Source: Microbispora rosea | GTDB taxonomy: Bacteria; Actinomycetota; Actinomycetes; Streptosporangiales; Streptosporangiaceae | DNA length: 64,000 bases | Assembly: GCF_900156315.1 (NCBI RefSeq) | Contig: NZ_FTNI01000012.1 | Location: 62,001 to 126,000 of the forward strand | Direction: 5' to 3' | In this document: positions 30,609-39,381 of the stretch, piece by piece | How positions within the stretch are numbered: position 1 is the first letter of the stretch | How the letters are laid out: each line of letters starts with the position of its first letter | Made by a program: the position numbers and the translations under genes | The notes under the pieces: model-generated | Told to the model about the DNA's origin: nothing | Database searches by the model: none | The model's input: the letters and a program-made list of their open reading frames with translations, nothing else

Positions 30609-32994
30609 CCGGCCCGCTCATCGGGCCGGTCGCGCCGTCCGCGACCTGGCCGTCCGCGTACTCGCTCAGCCGTTCCTGCACCCAGGCGGCGACCTGGGCC
30701 CGCGACTTGAACCCGAGCTTGTCGAGAATGTGCTCGATGTGGCCTTCCGCGGTGCGTTGAGAGATCACCAGCCTGCCGGCGATGTCCTTGTTGCTCAGTC
30801 CCTCGGCGACAAGGTGCGCGATCTCCGTCTCCCTGCGCGTCAGCGGTGCGATCCGGCCCTCGAACGGCGCCGGCTCGCGAACGGCCGGCACCCGTTCGAG
30901 CAGGGCGCACACCAGGGCCTCTTCCCTCGTCAGGGCCGCGCCTCGGGAGAACTCGGTCTGGAAGGCGCGCTCGCCCAACGCCTCCACGGTGGCCGCCTCG
31001 CACTCGTCGTGACAGCGGATCATGTAGCGGAACTCCGCCAGCCGCGCGCCCACGGCCTGCCAGCAGGTCCGCACGACGCCGAGCAGCCGGGCCGCCCGCT
31101 CGTACTTCTGCTCGCCGGCGGCGAACCAGGCATGGGCCTCCAGGTTCATGCCCATGCCGATCTGGTCGCCCATCGCCGTGTTGTAGCGCAGGCTCTCGTT
31201 GTTGATCTGGCAGGCCGCGCGTGTGTCGCCCCGGTTCCAGGCGTCGATCGCCAGCGCCAGCAGCGCGTACGCCCGGTGCCAGCCCTCGCCGTACAGGTCG
31301 CACAGGGCCACGCACTCCTCGGCGAGATCACGGGCGGCCGGACGGCCGAGGAACGCGTTGGCCAGGGCGAGCCGGTTGAGGGCCAGTGCGAGGCCCATGG
31401 GGTTGCCGACGGCGCGGTGGGCGGCCTCCGCCTCCTCGTATCGCCGCATGCCGCTCTCCAGGTCGCCCACGGACACGGCCGCCATGCCGGACAGGAACGC
31501 GATGTAGCCGAGCGTCACCCGCAGCCCGAGCCGCTCGGCGATCGAGGCGGCCTCCTCCAGCCGTGCGAGCGTGGTGGCGCAGTCGCCCCTCAGCAGGGAG
31601 ATCCAGGCGCCCGCCCACAGCGCGTGGGCGCGCACCTCGCCGGGTTCCGTGGCGGCGGCCAGGCTCCGGTCGAACCAGCCCGCCCCCTCCGACAGGTGGT
31701 AGCCGCTCCAGTGGTAGAGCAGCTCCGCGGTCATCGCCAGGCCCGTCTCGGCCTCTCCCGGCTCGCGCAGCGACCAGTCCAGGGCCTTGCGGAGGTTGAC
31801 GTGGTCGGGCTGCAGGCGTTCCACCCAGGACTGCTGGGCGGCGCTGAACAGCTCCGCCCAGGCCCGTGAGGTGATCTTCCGGTAGTAGTCGCGGTGGCGC
31901 CGGTGCAGCGTCGCCTCCTCCCCGGAGGCGGCCAGCAGTTCCCGGCCGAACTGCCGCACCGTGTCGAGCAGGCAGTAGCGGACCATGCCGTCGGACTCCC
32001 TGCGGAGCAGGACCGACTTGTCGACCAGCCCCGCGACGAGTTCGAGCACGTCCTCGCGGGCGATCCCGTCGCCGGCGCACACCTGCTCGGCCGCCTCCAG
32101 GTCCAGGCGGCCGGCGAAGACCGAGACCCGCTGCCACAGCAGCCGCTCCTGCTCGGTGCACAGCTCGTAGCTCCACTCGAACAGCGCGCGCAGCGTACGC
32201 TGCCGGGGCAGCGCGGCCCGCGATCCCCCGGTCAGCAGCCGGAACCGGTCGTCCAGCCGTTCCAGCACCTGCCGCACCGACAGGGCGCGCAGCCGGACGG
32301 CCGCCATCTCGATCGCCAGGGGCAGGCCGTCGAGCCGGCGGCAGATCTCGGCCACCACCTCCTCGTTCTCCTCGGTCACCTCGAACCCGGGGACGACCGA
32401 CGCGGCCCGCTCGGCGAACAGCCGGACCGCGTCCGACTCGGCGAGCGGCACCGCCGAGTCGCCGCCCGGAGTGGGCGTCGACAGCGGCGCCAGCTCGAGG
32501 ATCTGCTCGCCGGCGATGCCCAGCGCCTGCCTGCTCGTGGCGAGGACCCGAAGGTCGGGGAGTGCACGGACCAGCGTGTCCACGAGCACCGCGCACTCGG
32601 CGAGGACGTGCTCGCAGTTGTCGAGCACGATCAGGGCCTGCCTGCCCCGCAGGCGTTCGACCAGCACGTCGAGCGGCGGCCGGGTCGAGTGCTCGTTGAC
32701 CGACAGCGCCTCGGCCACGGCCTGCGCCAGGAGGCCGGGATCTTCGAGCGCGCCCAGCTCGACGAGCCGTACGCCGCCGGGGAAGGTCCTGCGGACCTCC
32801 TCGGCCGCCCGCAGCGCGAGGCGGGTCTTCCCCACCCCGCCCATGCCGATCAGCGTGACCACGTGCGAGGTCCCCAGCAGGCGTTTGAGCTCGGCCACCT
32901 CGTGCCGGCGCCCCACGAAGCTGGTCACCTCCGCGGGCAGCCCGTCCTGTTCCCCCCTGGCAACTCTCGTTCGCATCGCGGTCATGACGCCCAC
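30571..32994 (-). CDS. NB-ARC/AAA LuxR-family transcriptional regulator
   Basis: 807 residues from GTG 32994 (32985 ATG also possible). The order is an N-terminal P-loop ATPase (SFVGRRHEVAELKRLL; Walker A GMGGVGKTRLAL; Walker B ALIVLDNCEHV), a long TPR-like helical sensor (~residues 330-690) and a C-terminal LuxR HTH (LTRRETEIAHLVAEGLSNKDIAGRLVISQRTAEGHI spans it). It follows the common ATPase/LuxR pattern in actinomycetes. The domain after the HTH is a short Gly/Arg tail. Targets unknown. Confidence 0.9.
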   Translation of the reverse strand: MGVMTAMRTRVARGEQDGLPAEVTSFVGRRHEVAELKRLLGTSHVVTLIGMGGVGKTRLALRAAEEVRRTFPGGVRLVELGALEDPGLLAQAVAEALSVNEHSTRPPLDVLVERLRGRQALIVLDNCEHVLAECAVLVDTLVRALPDLRVLATSRQALGIAGEQILELAPLSTPTPGGDSAVPLAESDAVRLFAERAASVVPGFEVTEENEEVVAEICRRLDGLPLAIEMAAVRLRALSVRQVLERLDDRFRLLTGGSRAALPRQRTLRALFEWSYELCTEQERLLWQRVSVFAGRLDLEAAEQVCAGDGIAREDVLELVAGLVDKSVLLRRESDGMVRYCLLDTVRQFGRELLAASGEEATLHRRHRDYYRKITSRAWAELFSAAQQSWVERLQPDHVNLRKALDWSLREPGEAETGLAMTAELLYHWSGYHLSEGAGWFDRSLAAATEPGEVRAHALWAGAWISLLRGDCATTLARLEEAASIAERLGLRVTLGYIAFLSGMAAVSVGDLESGMRRYEEAEAAHRAVGNPMGLALALNRLALANAFLGRPAARDLAEECVALCDLYGEGWHRAYALLALAIDAWNRGDTRAACQINNESLRYNTAMGDQIGMGMNLEAHAWFAAGEQKYERAARLLGVVRTCWQAVGARLAEFRYMIRCHDECEAATVEALGERAFQTEFSRGAALTREEALVCALLERVPAVREPAPFEGRIAPLTRRETEIAHLVAEGLSNKDIAGRLVISQRTAEGHIEHILDKLGFKSRAQVAAWVQERLSEYADGQVADGATGPMSGPVSGGRRRAARTT

Positions 32995-33008
32995 GCCGCC
33001 CCCGTCCT

Positions 33009-33038
33009 CGGTATGCCACCACGTCGTGGCACATACCC
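33009..33038. promoter_or_regulatory. Palindrome upstream of the LuxR-family gene
   Basis: TGCCAC-6-GTGGCA (33014-33031) with flanking GTA/TAC gives a near-perfect ~26-base palindrome centred 28 bp upstream of the regulator start. This is where an autoregulatory site would be expected. No other signal is seen in the 121-base gap. Confidence 0.5.
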
Positions 33039-33115
33039 AGCGTACAAAGCGGTTCCGGCCGTCCTCTGTCCGCTCGCCGAGGCGTCCGGGCGACCCGGCG
33101 CCCCAGGGGGCGGGC

Positions 33116-33340
33116 TCAGCCCTTCATCCGCCGCAGGATCTGCTCGCGCCTGATCTGCAGGTCGTCGATGAGCGCCTCCTGCTGCTCGACGTTGGTCAGC
33201 AGGGTGGCCTTCTCCGCCATGTCCGTGGGCGCGTTCCAGCTCTGCCCGATCTCCTCGCGTAGCTGCGCGGTCTCCCTGCGCATGCGCTCGATCTGGGCGT
33301 CCACCTCGTCGAGCTCCTTCTTGAGCTCCGGATCGTCCAT
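33116..33340 (-). CDS. Small coiled-coil protein of unknown function
   Basis: 74 residues, ATG at 33340. It is almost wholly helical with heptad-like spacing (ELKKELDEVDAQIERMRRE, then NVEQQEALIDDLQIRREQI) and a short break at SWNAPTDM, so it may fold as a helical hairpin or dimerise. I recognise no family. Composition and codon use match its neighbours. Confidence 0.65.
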   Translation of the reverse strand: MDDPELKKELDEVDAQIERMRRETAQLREEIGQSWNAPTDMAEKATLLTNVEQQEALIDDLQIRREQILRRMKG

Positions 33341-33413
33341 GCCTCACCGTCCCGTCGCGTCACTCGCGTTCGCCATGGAGTGTTCGTCCACCCCATTCCA
33401 CGGGGACGGGAAA

Positions 33414-33902
33414 CTATTCGGCGACGGAGACAGGGAGGTAGACGGTTTCGCCGGTCGCGCGGGCCCGCTGCGCCGCCGTCAGCCGCGCCACCAGGTAGGC
33501 CGGCATGAGCGAGGCGGCCTGCTCCGCGGTGAAGAACCCGTAGTCGTCCAGCTCCTCCTCCTGCAGGACCACCATCGTCCCGTCCTCGCCCGTTCCGTCC
33601 TCGAACGTGCCGCAGTCGAACAGGAAGTGGACCAGCGGGATCGGCCGGTCGTCCAGCGGCGGCACCCACTGGACCACGAGGAGGCGGCCCACCTGCCGGG
33701 TGAGGCCCAGCTCCTCGGCCAGCTCCCGGCCGCAGGCCGCCTCGGGCGACTCTCCCTCGTCGATGTGGCCGCCCGGCCAGCCCCAGTGATCGCGGTAGCC
33801 CGGCTTCACGAGCAGGACCCGCCCGGAGGAGTCGGTGAGGAAACCGGCCGCCGCGGCGGCCACCTTGAACAGCCCCGCGTAGAAGACGTCCGCCGGGATC
33901 AT
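33414..33902 (-). CDS. Nudix hydrolase
   Basis: 162 residues. The Nudix box is intact (GHIDEGESPEAACGRELAEELGL: G-x5-E-x7-RE-x2-EE-x-G). It hydrolyses a nucleoside diphosphate linked to another moiety; substrate is not readable. It starts with MIPADVFYAGLFKVA and the remaining domain is a standard Nudix fold with a C-terminal helix. Confidence 0.88.
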   Translation of the reverse strand: MIPADVFYAGLFKVAAAAAGFLTDSSGRVLLVKPGYRDHWGWPGGHIDEGESPEAACGRELAEELGLTRQVGRLLVVQWVPPLDDRPIPLVHFLFDCGTFEDGTGEDGTMVVLQEEELDDYGFFTAEQAASLMPAYLVARLTAAQRARATGETVYLPVSVAE

Positions 33903-34028
33903 CGCAGCTCCGATCGCATGCCCCGAGCCTAGTCAGGGATGGTCCCCGAGATCACGCGGAGGAGTTGCCGGGCCGGATACGGCCTGCTCGCGCCGGTCCT
34001 CGTCACGCACCACCCGCGCCGGCACGCC

Positions 34029-35036
34029 CTACAGGCGGGTGGTGCGGAAGCGCGACCGGTACGCGGCGGGCGGCACACCGATCTCGCGGACGAACGCCCG
34101 CCGCATGGTCTCGGGCGAGCCGAACCCGGCGCGGCGCGCGACCACGTCGAGCGGATCGTCCCCGGCCTCCAGCAGGCCCCGCGCGGTCTCGATTCGGACG
34201 AGTTCGACGTACCGGGCAGGGGTGATGCCCGTCTCCCCCTTGAACAGGCGCGTGAGCTGGCGGACGCTCAGCCCCGCCCGGGCGGCCATCGCGCTCAGCC
34301 CGTGGTCCGCGGCGGGATCGACGGTCACCGCGTCCAGCACCGGCCGCAGGGCCTCGCCGCGCGTGGCCCCGCAACGCAGCCGCACGCTGAACTGCGACTG
34401 GCCGCCCGGCCGCTGCATGAACACCACCAGGTGCTTCGCGACCGTTCTGGCCAGTGCGGTGCCGTGGTCCTCCTCGACCAGGCCCAGGGCCAGGTCGATC
34501 CCGGACGTCACCCCGGCCGAGGTGATGACCCGGCCGTCCCGGACGAAGATGGCGTCCGGGTCGACCGTCACGCGGGGGTAGCTGAGCGCCAGCCGGTCTG
34601 CCAGGTCCCAATGGGTGGCCGCCCGGCGGCCGTCGAGGATCCCGGCCGCCGCGAGGACGAAGGCCCCGGCGCACACCGATGCCGTGCGCCCGGCCCGCTC
34701 GGACAGCCGGCGGACCTGTTCGAGCAGGGCCCGGTCGCATTCTGTGGCCGAGACGTCCGGGCTGCCCGGCACGAGCAGCACGTCGGGTGTCTCCCCCGCC
34801 AGGTCCTCCAGCGCCAGGTCGGCGCCGAGGCGGACGCCGCCGCTGGTCCTGATGTCCCGCCCGCCCGGGGAGGCGGTGCGCAGCCGGTACGTCGCTCCGT
34901 GCTCGTTGGCCACGGTGAACACCTCGAGCGGGCCGGTCACGTCCAGCAACCGGACGCCGTCGTACACGACGACGACCACGCAGTGACCCGCCCCCGCCCG
35001 GACGCCCATGCGTCCAGTCTGCGCCACCCCGCTCAC
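34029..35036 (-). CDS. GlxA-type regulator: DJ-1/PfpI domain plus AraC HTH
   Basis: 335 residues if begun at GTG 35036; ATG 35009 is an alternative. Residues ~15-190 form a DJ-1/PfpI-like domain (VYDGVRLLDVTGPLEVF; the nucleophile-elbow region reads SVCAGAFVLAAAGIL with Cys present). Residues ~230-330 are an AraC domain (LSVRQLTRLFKGETGITPARYV, VARRAGFGSPETMRRAF). Members sense metabolites and control nearby catabolic genes. The neighbouring stress protein and MFS genes are on the same strand. Confidence 0.88.
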   Translation of the reverse strand: MSGVAQTGRMGVRAGAGHCVVVVVYDGVRLLDVTGPLEVFTVANEHGATYRLRTASPGGRDIRTSGGVRLGADLALEDLAGETPDVLLVPGSPDVSATECDRALLEQVRRLSERAGRTASVCAGAFVLAAAGILDGRRAATHWDLADRLALSYPRVTVDPDAIFVRDGRVITSAGVTSGIDLALGLVEEDHGTALARTVAKHLVVFMQRPGGQSQFSVRLRCGATRGEALRPVLDAVTVDPAADHGLSAMAARAGLSVRQLTRLFKGETGITPARYVELVRIETARGLLEAGDDPLDVVARRAGFGSPETMRRAFVREIGVPPAAYRSRFRTTRL

Positions 35037-35053
35037 CTCACCCGCCGGGCAGC

Positions 35054-35467
35054 TCAGAGCACCAGGAGGAGCGAGGTAGGCGTGTGCAGCCCGACCTCGT
35101 GGCTGACGCTGCCGCCGAGAAGTGCGCCGAGCCTGCCGTGGTGGCGGGGACCGAGCACGATGAGATCGGCTTTCATCGCGCGGGCCCGGTCGAGGACGGC
35201 GTCCGGGACGCCCTCGTGGAGGACGTTCACCACCTCACCGTCCGCCTCGATTCCGGCGGCGCGCAACGGGGCGAGGGCCTGGTCGACCACCGCGCGGGCC
35301 GTGGCGTCGTCCTCCAACGCGACCACCTGGTCATACACGGCCTCGCTCTCCTCGGCGTGGAGGACGTGGACCGCCGCGCCGGTGAGGCGGGCGAGATCGG
35401 TGACGGCCCGGATGACGCGGTCGGCCCGGTCGGAGCCGTCGATCGCGGCGAGAATGCGGGTGTACAT
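35054..35467 (-). CDS. Universal stress protein
   Basis: 137 residues, single UspA domain. RILAAIDGSDRADRVIRAV opens the fold; the ATP-binding loop is GPRHHGRLGALLGGSVSHEV (G-x2-G-x9-GS type), so nucleotide binding is likely. Starts at ATG 35467. It lies 28 bp behind the MFS gene. Confidence 0.88.
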   Translation of the reverse strand: MYTRILAAIDGSDRADRVIRAVTDLARLTGAAVHVLHAEESEAVYDQVVALEDDATARAVVDQALAPLRAAGIEADGEVVNVLHEGVPDAVLDRARAMKADLIVLGPRHHGRLGALLGGSVSHEVGLHTPTSLLLVL

Positions 35468-35494
35468 GGAGTTTCTCCAGAGTGTGAGACGTGA

Positions 35495-36730
35495 TCAGGA
35501 CGGGGAGTGCTCGCGCTGGAACAGAGCGGCGACGGCGGCGAGAACAAGCAGACCGGCCGACAGCCACAGGCCCCTGGCGATGCCGCCCTGGCTGTCGGAC
35601 AGCAGTCCAGACAATAGGGGGCCGACGGCCTGGCCCAGCGAGAAGGCCACCGTCAGCAGCGCGATGCCCGCCGTCCAGCCGTGCGCGGGGAGCATCCGCC
35701 GGGCGATCACGGTGGCGGCCGTGGGTCCGGCCATGAAGCTCGCGCCGAAGACGACGGCCGACAGCAGCGCGGCGGCCGGTCCGGGGGTCATGATCAGCAC
35801 GGGCAGCACGCCGAGGAAGACCAGCGCGGCGACGAGGGCGGGGGCGTGCCCGCCGCGTAGCCGTCCCGCGAGGTGGCCCCACACCGTCAGCGTGGCGACC
35901 GCCGAGGCCGCACCGAGCACGACGAAGAACACGGCGACGATCGAGGAGCCCAGCCCCTGGCTGCGCAGCAGTGCGACCGCGAACGTCATGTAACTCACGT
36001 ATCCGGCTCCGAAGAGCACGTACCAGGCCAGCGTGGGGGCGAGGCGACGCACCTGACCGGCGGTGAGCAGGGCCGCGTGCGGACCGGTGGGCTCCGCGAC
36101 CGCGCGGGCGCCGAGCCAGGCGGGCAGCAGGGCGGCGACCGAGGCGAGGCCCATCAGCAGCCAGCCGAGCCGCCAGCCCGCGTCCTGCCCCGCCGACAGC
36201 GCGGCCGGCACGACGAGCCCGGAGATCACCACGCCCGCGCCGACGCCCGCCATGTAGATCGCGACTGGCAGCGCGGCACGGCCGCGACCGGCGCCGGTCG
36301 CGACACGCGAGGCGAGAACGGAACCGACCACGAACGCGACCGCCGTGGTGAATCCCCCCACGAAGCGCAGGGCGAGCAGCGCGGGGAAGTTCGCCGTGGC
36401 CGCCGTCGCGCACAGGGACAGCGCGCTCACCGCGAGGCCCCACAGGAACGCGGCCCGGTTGCCCAGCCGCCGCGCCCAGACGGCGGCCGTGGCCGCGCCG
36501 ATGATGTATCCCAGCGCGTTGGCCGTGTTCATGCCGCCGGCCTGTGCGTACGACCAATGGAGCCGCTCGTGCATCACAGGGAGCAGCAGAGCGTAGGCGA
36601 AGCGGGTGAAGCCGAGCGCGACGACCGGGCCCGCGGCCAGGCCGAGCGCGGTGAAGGCGTGCCGGGCGGGTGACGCGCCGACGGGCGCGGGGGATTCGGC
36701 GACGGCGCCGGGGTGATCGACAGGACGCAT
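35495..36730 (-). CDS. MFS transporter (YbfB/YjiJ-like)
   Basis: 411 residues from ATG 36730 (AGGAGA upstream), about 12 membrane spans. ALGFTRFAYALLLPVM and AGGMNTANALGYIIGA at the N-terminus are typical of the YbfB/YjiJ subgroup; GARA and GRLRGG mark the cytoplasmic loops. Likely an exporter. The 191-base gap upstream (36731-36921) holds nothing I can identify. Confidence 0.83.
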   Translation of the reverse strand: MRPVDHPGAVAESPAPVGASPARHAFTALGLAAGPVVALGFTRFAYALLLPVMHERLHWSYAQAGGMNTANALGYIIGAATAAVWARRLGNRAAFLWGLAVSALSLCATAATANFPALLALRFVGGFTTAVAFVVGSVLASRVATGAGRGRAALPVAIYMAGVGAGVVISGLVVPAALSAGQDAGWRLGWLLMGLASVAALLPAWLGARAVAEPTGPHAALLTAGQVRRLAPTLAWYVLFGAGYVSYMTFAVALLRSQGLGSSIVAVFFVVLGAASAVATLTVWGHLAGRLRGGHAPALVAALVFLGVLPVLIMTPGPAAALLSAVVFGASFMAGPTAATVIARRMLPAHGWTAGIALLTVAFSLGQAVGPLLSGLLSDSQGGIARGLWLSAGLLVLAAVAALFQREHSPS

Positions 36731-36921
36731 GCGATGGTCTCCTGGTGAACGGGTGAGGACACCTGGCATCAATGCGCTGGGCAGGGCGATCCATCGCCGT
36801 CGTATGGGACACGGATCCCTCGAATCCGGCCACGGCCGGCGCGACCCGGCCCTGAACTCGCGGACCCTCGGCGGAGGGCGCGGGAGTCGATCGTCTCGTG
36901 CGTGAGGAGACCCGCCCGGCG

Positions 36922-37353
36922 CTAGCCGGTCGTGTCGAAGCTCAGAGGCATGCGCAGCCCGAGCTGCGTGTACAGCTCCAACTGGTCGTAGTAGTAGCGC
37001 TGGCTGACGACGAGGTCGTCCGCCAGGTGCCAGAACCAGGAGCTGCGCACAGAGGTGAACCGTCCCGTCGGCGGCAGGACCTGTCCGTCGGCGATCAGGT
37101 ACGGTCCCCGATGGGTCCCCGCCGCCTGCATCTCGGTCGCCAGCGCGTCACCGTGGCTGACCTTCCCCCAGAGCGTGAACCGCAGGTCCGGAAATCCCTC
37201 CCACATCTGCAGAATGTAGGAACCGATCTCCTCCGGGTCTCCCGCCTCCATCTCCGGCCCGACCACGACCGCGCCCGGCGCGAAGCAGCGCAACACGGCG
37301 TCGAGGTCATGGGCGTTCATCGCGGCGAGCATGCGGTCCACGACGTCGGACAT
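36922..37353 (-). CDS. SnoaL/NTF2-like protein (ester cyclase type)
   Basis: 143 residues from ATG 37353 with GGAGAGGGGG upstream. The NTF2 cone fold is suggested by MLAAMNAHDLDAVLRCFAPGAVVVGP, a central FPDLRFTLWGKVSHGD and the C-terminal WFWHLADDLVVSQRYYYDQLELYTQLG. SnoaL-like proteins are polyketide cyclases or small-ligand binding proteins; this one lies alone, so no pathway can be assigned. Confidence 0.8.
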   Translation of the reverse strand: MSDVVDRMLAAMNAHDLDAVLRCFAPGAVVVGPEMEAGDPEEIGSYILQMWEGFPDLRFTLWGKVSHGDALATEMQAAGTHRGPYLIADGQVLPPTGRFTSVRSSWFWHLADDLVVSQRYYYDQLELYTQLGLRMPLSFDTTG

Positions 37354-37433
37354 CGCAGAACCCCCTCTCCGGATAAGCGTATCGAAGGCCTCAGAGGGTG
37401 TTCGATTGCCCGCTGTCGCGGCTGCTCTCCACG

Positions 37434-37991
37434 TCAACCGCTTCCGCGAAGCCGGGGACCATACCTATCTTCATCCCACGCACCGCCGGGGGCTGCCCGC
37501 CGCAGGTCCTTCATCAGCAGCAGGAGGTGCAGCGGGTCGCTCGGGCTCTGCTCGAACGCGGCGAGCCGCAAATAGAAGGCCCGCGCCGTCTCGCTCTCAC
37601 AGTGGATGAGCAGGGCTCGGACACCGATCTGGTCCGCTACCCGCGCCACCCTCCGGAGGGCGTCCGCCACGAGCGCCCGTCCCAGCCCGATGCCCTGTTC
37701 GGCTCTTTCCACGCCCAGCCGGGCCAGGATCACCACCGGTTGTGCGTGACGACCGGCTCCCTTGAGCAGCCGTGCGGGAGCCTCGCCCGGAGTGACGCTC
37801 CCGGCCGCGAAAGCGTAGTAACCCACCACCTTGCCGCACCCCATGTCGCGGACGACGTAGACACGACATCCCCCGCTCGCGTGCGCCTGTAGCGCATGAC
37901 GCGTCAGCCACTCGCTCTGCGCGGGAGAACCACAGTCGAAGCCGTCGAGGTCGTCGCCCTTCCTGACGGGGGACACCGAAGACAGCTTCAC
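37434..37991 (-). CDS. GNAT-family toxin of a DUF1778 type II toxin-antitoxin module
   Basis: 185 residues from GTG 37991, overlapping the antitoxin stop by 4 bp. FDCGSPAQSEWLTRHA, VVGYYAFAAGSV, the acetyl-CoA loop GIGLGRALVADALRRV and the C-terminal ARAFYLRLAAFEQSP match TacT/AtaT-type toxins. These acetylate the amino group of charged tRNA and stop translation. The antitoxin gene comes first in the operon, as usual for this family. Confidence 0.88.
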   Translation of the reverse strand: MKLSSVSPVRKGDDLDGFDCGSPAQSEWLTRHALQAHASGGCRVYVVRDMGCGKVVGYYAFAAGSVTPGEAPARLLKGAGRHAQPVVILARLGVERAEQGIGLGRALVADALRRVARVADQIGVRALLIHCESETARAFYLRLAAFEQSPSDPLHLLLLMKDLRRAAPGGAWDEDRYGPRLRGSG

Positions 37992-38293
37992 GGGTTTTCG
38001 TCCAGGATCGTCGGGGTCCTGATGAGCTCGGCGAGCCCCGGCACGTCACGGGACTCCCGGGACAGGGCCGCGTCGAATGCCTGCCACTGCTCCTCGTCAA
38101 GCCGGAAAACCGTTCGGTCCGCCAGCAACTCACGAGCGGCCGTGGTAGCCGCACCGAGGACGAACGAGGAGACGGTGTCCCCGGCCGCCTCGCTCGCACT
38201 CTCCAGCAGCCGCTTGGTCTCCGCGTCCACGCGCAGGTTGATGCGCTCCTCCTTGGCACCCACGACCAGAGCGTACGTACGTTGTGCAGCCAT
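37988..38293 (-). CDS. DUF1778 (ribbon-helix-helix) antitoxin
   Basis: 101 residues from ATG 38293. RHH pattern ERINLRVDAETKRLLESAS, then SSFVLGAATTAARELLADR and the acidic toxin-wrapping tail with LDEEQWQAFDAAL. It binds and neutralises the GNAT toxin encoded just after it and represses the operon. The ~195 bases upstream contain an MBL-gene relic and no other gene. Confidence 0.9.
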   Translation of the reverse strand: MAAQRTYALVVGAKEERINLRVDAETKRLLESASEAAGDTVSSFVLGAATTAARELLADRTVFRLDEEQWQAFDAALSRESRDVPGLAELIRTPTILDENP

Positions 38294-38337
38294 AACCAAG
38301 AGCTTAACAAGAAGATGAGCGAAGAGCGACCGGGCGA

Positions 38338-38412
38338 TTACTTCAAGTACACGAAGGGGTCGGAGAAGTGGGAAGGGGCGAGGACTGCGGCCCGGGCGAG
38401 GATGTCCGTGCG
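38338..38412 (-). pseudogene. Relic of the 3' end of an MBL-fold hydrolase gene
   Basis: 25 codons to a TAA (38338-38340) translate to RTDILARAAVLAPSHF followed by SDPFVYLK. The intact MBL gene at 41,159 ends RTDILARAVVLAPSHF plus PDAFVHMR. At DNA level the last 60 bp differ at only five positions. Nothing of the gene remains further upstream, so this is an orphan 3' end left by duplication and deletion. Confidence 0.8.
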
Positions 38413-38488
38413 GCTCCACGTCCCCCGAGCTGCGTGACCTGGTCGGCTTGTCACCCTGAGGCTTGAGCCGCACTCCCTGTTCCGAGGC

Positions 38489-39271
38489 TCACGAAGCCGC
38501 GGGGAACTGAGCCGGGAGGCCGTCCAGCAACTGGCTCAGCAGCGGGTATCCGCCGTCGACGCGGATCACCTGGCCGGTGACCGTGCTGAAGGCGCCGTCC
38601 ACGAGCGCGGCGATCGGGCGAGCCAGATCCTGCGGCCGCAGCATCGTGCCGGTTACCGATCGGTCGCCGAAGTGGCGCCGGATGCCATCGGTGAACTTCT
38701 CAGCAGTGGCATCGGTACCGACCGCGCCAGGGGCGACGGCGTTGACGGTGATGCCGTCCGCTATGGCCTCGCCGGCGACCTGCAGGGCGAAGGCGTTCAC
38801 GGCGGCCTTGGCGGTGGAGTGGGCGGCGCTGCCGATGATCAGCTCGGCGGCGGTGGCGGAGACGTAGACGATCCGGCCGGACCGCCGTCGGCGCATGACC
38901 GGCAACACCCGCCGGGTCAGGTGGTAGACGCCGGCCAGCTCACTGCTCACCTTGGCCGTGAACGCCTCCCACGGCACATGTTCCAGAGGACCGTAGGGCG
39001 GCGCCGCGGTGTGGGCGTTGCCCACCAGCACGTCGATCCGCCCGTGCTCGCCGACCACCCGGTCCACCAGCGCGGTGACCTGGGCCTCGTCAGTCACGTC
39101 GGCCTGGATCGCCTGCGCGGCGCCGATCTGCTCGACCACCAGCTCCGCGGACTCGGCGTCGCGCAGATAGTTGACGATCACGTGGTAGCCGAGCCGGCCC
39201 AACTCGTGCGCGGTCGCGGCCCCGATTCCCCGGCTGGCCCCGCTGACAAGCGCCACCTGCTTGCTGTTCAT
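38489..39271 (-). CDS. Short-chain dehydrogenase/reductase with altered catalytic Tyr
   Basis: 260 residues from ATG 39271 (GGAG upstream). The cofactor motif SGASRGIG, a NADP-type region (NYLRDAES), Asp60 and the catalytic Ser138 are present. The YxxxK motif reads HSTAK: His151 replaces the Tyr, Lys155 stays. Activity may be altered or reduced. It is divergent from an HxlR regulator, a common arrangement for SDR/quinone reductases under redox or electrophile control. Confidence 0.83.
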   Translation of the reverse strand: MNSKQVALVSGASRGIGAATAHELGRLGYHVIVNYLRDAESAELVVEQIGAAQAIQADVTDEAQVTALVDRVVGEHGRIDVLVGNAHTAAPPYGPLEHVPWEAFTAKVSSELAGVYHLTRRVLPVMRRRRSGRIVYVSATAAELIIGSAAHSTAKAAVNAFALQVAGEAIADGITVNAVAPGAVGTDATAEKFTDGIRRHFGDRSVTGTMLRPQDLARPIAALVDGAFSTVTGQVIRVDGGYPLLSQLLDGLPAQFPAAS

Positions 39272-39319
39272 CTGTCTCTCCTGACTCACCGTACGAGGAC
39301 GCGGGAGACATTAGGTTGT

Positions 39320-39358
39320 GGGCTTACTCTTTGTAAGTACGTACCGTGAGGTAAGCCC
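39320..39358. promoter_or_regulatory. Candidate HxlR operator in the SDR/HxlR divergent gap
   Basis: GGGCTTAC (39320-39327) and GTAAGCCC (39351-39358) form a perfect 8-bp inverted repeat around CTTTGTAAGTACGTACC. Both start codons are within 50 bp, so one dimer could control both genes. Confidence 0.6.
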
Positions 39359-39381
39359 CAGAGACAGCAGTAGGTGGGCAC

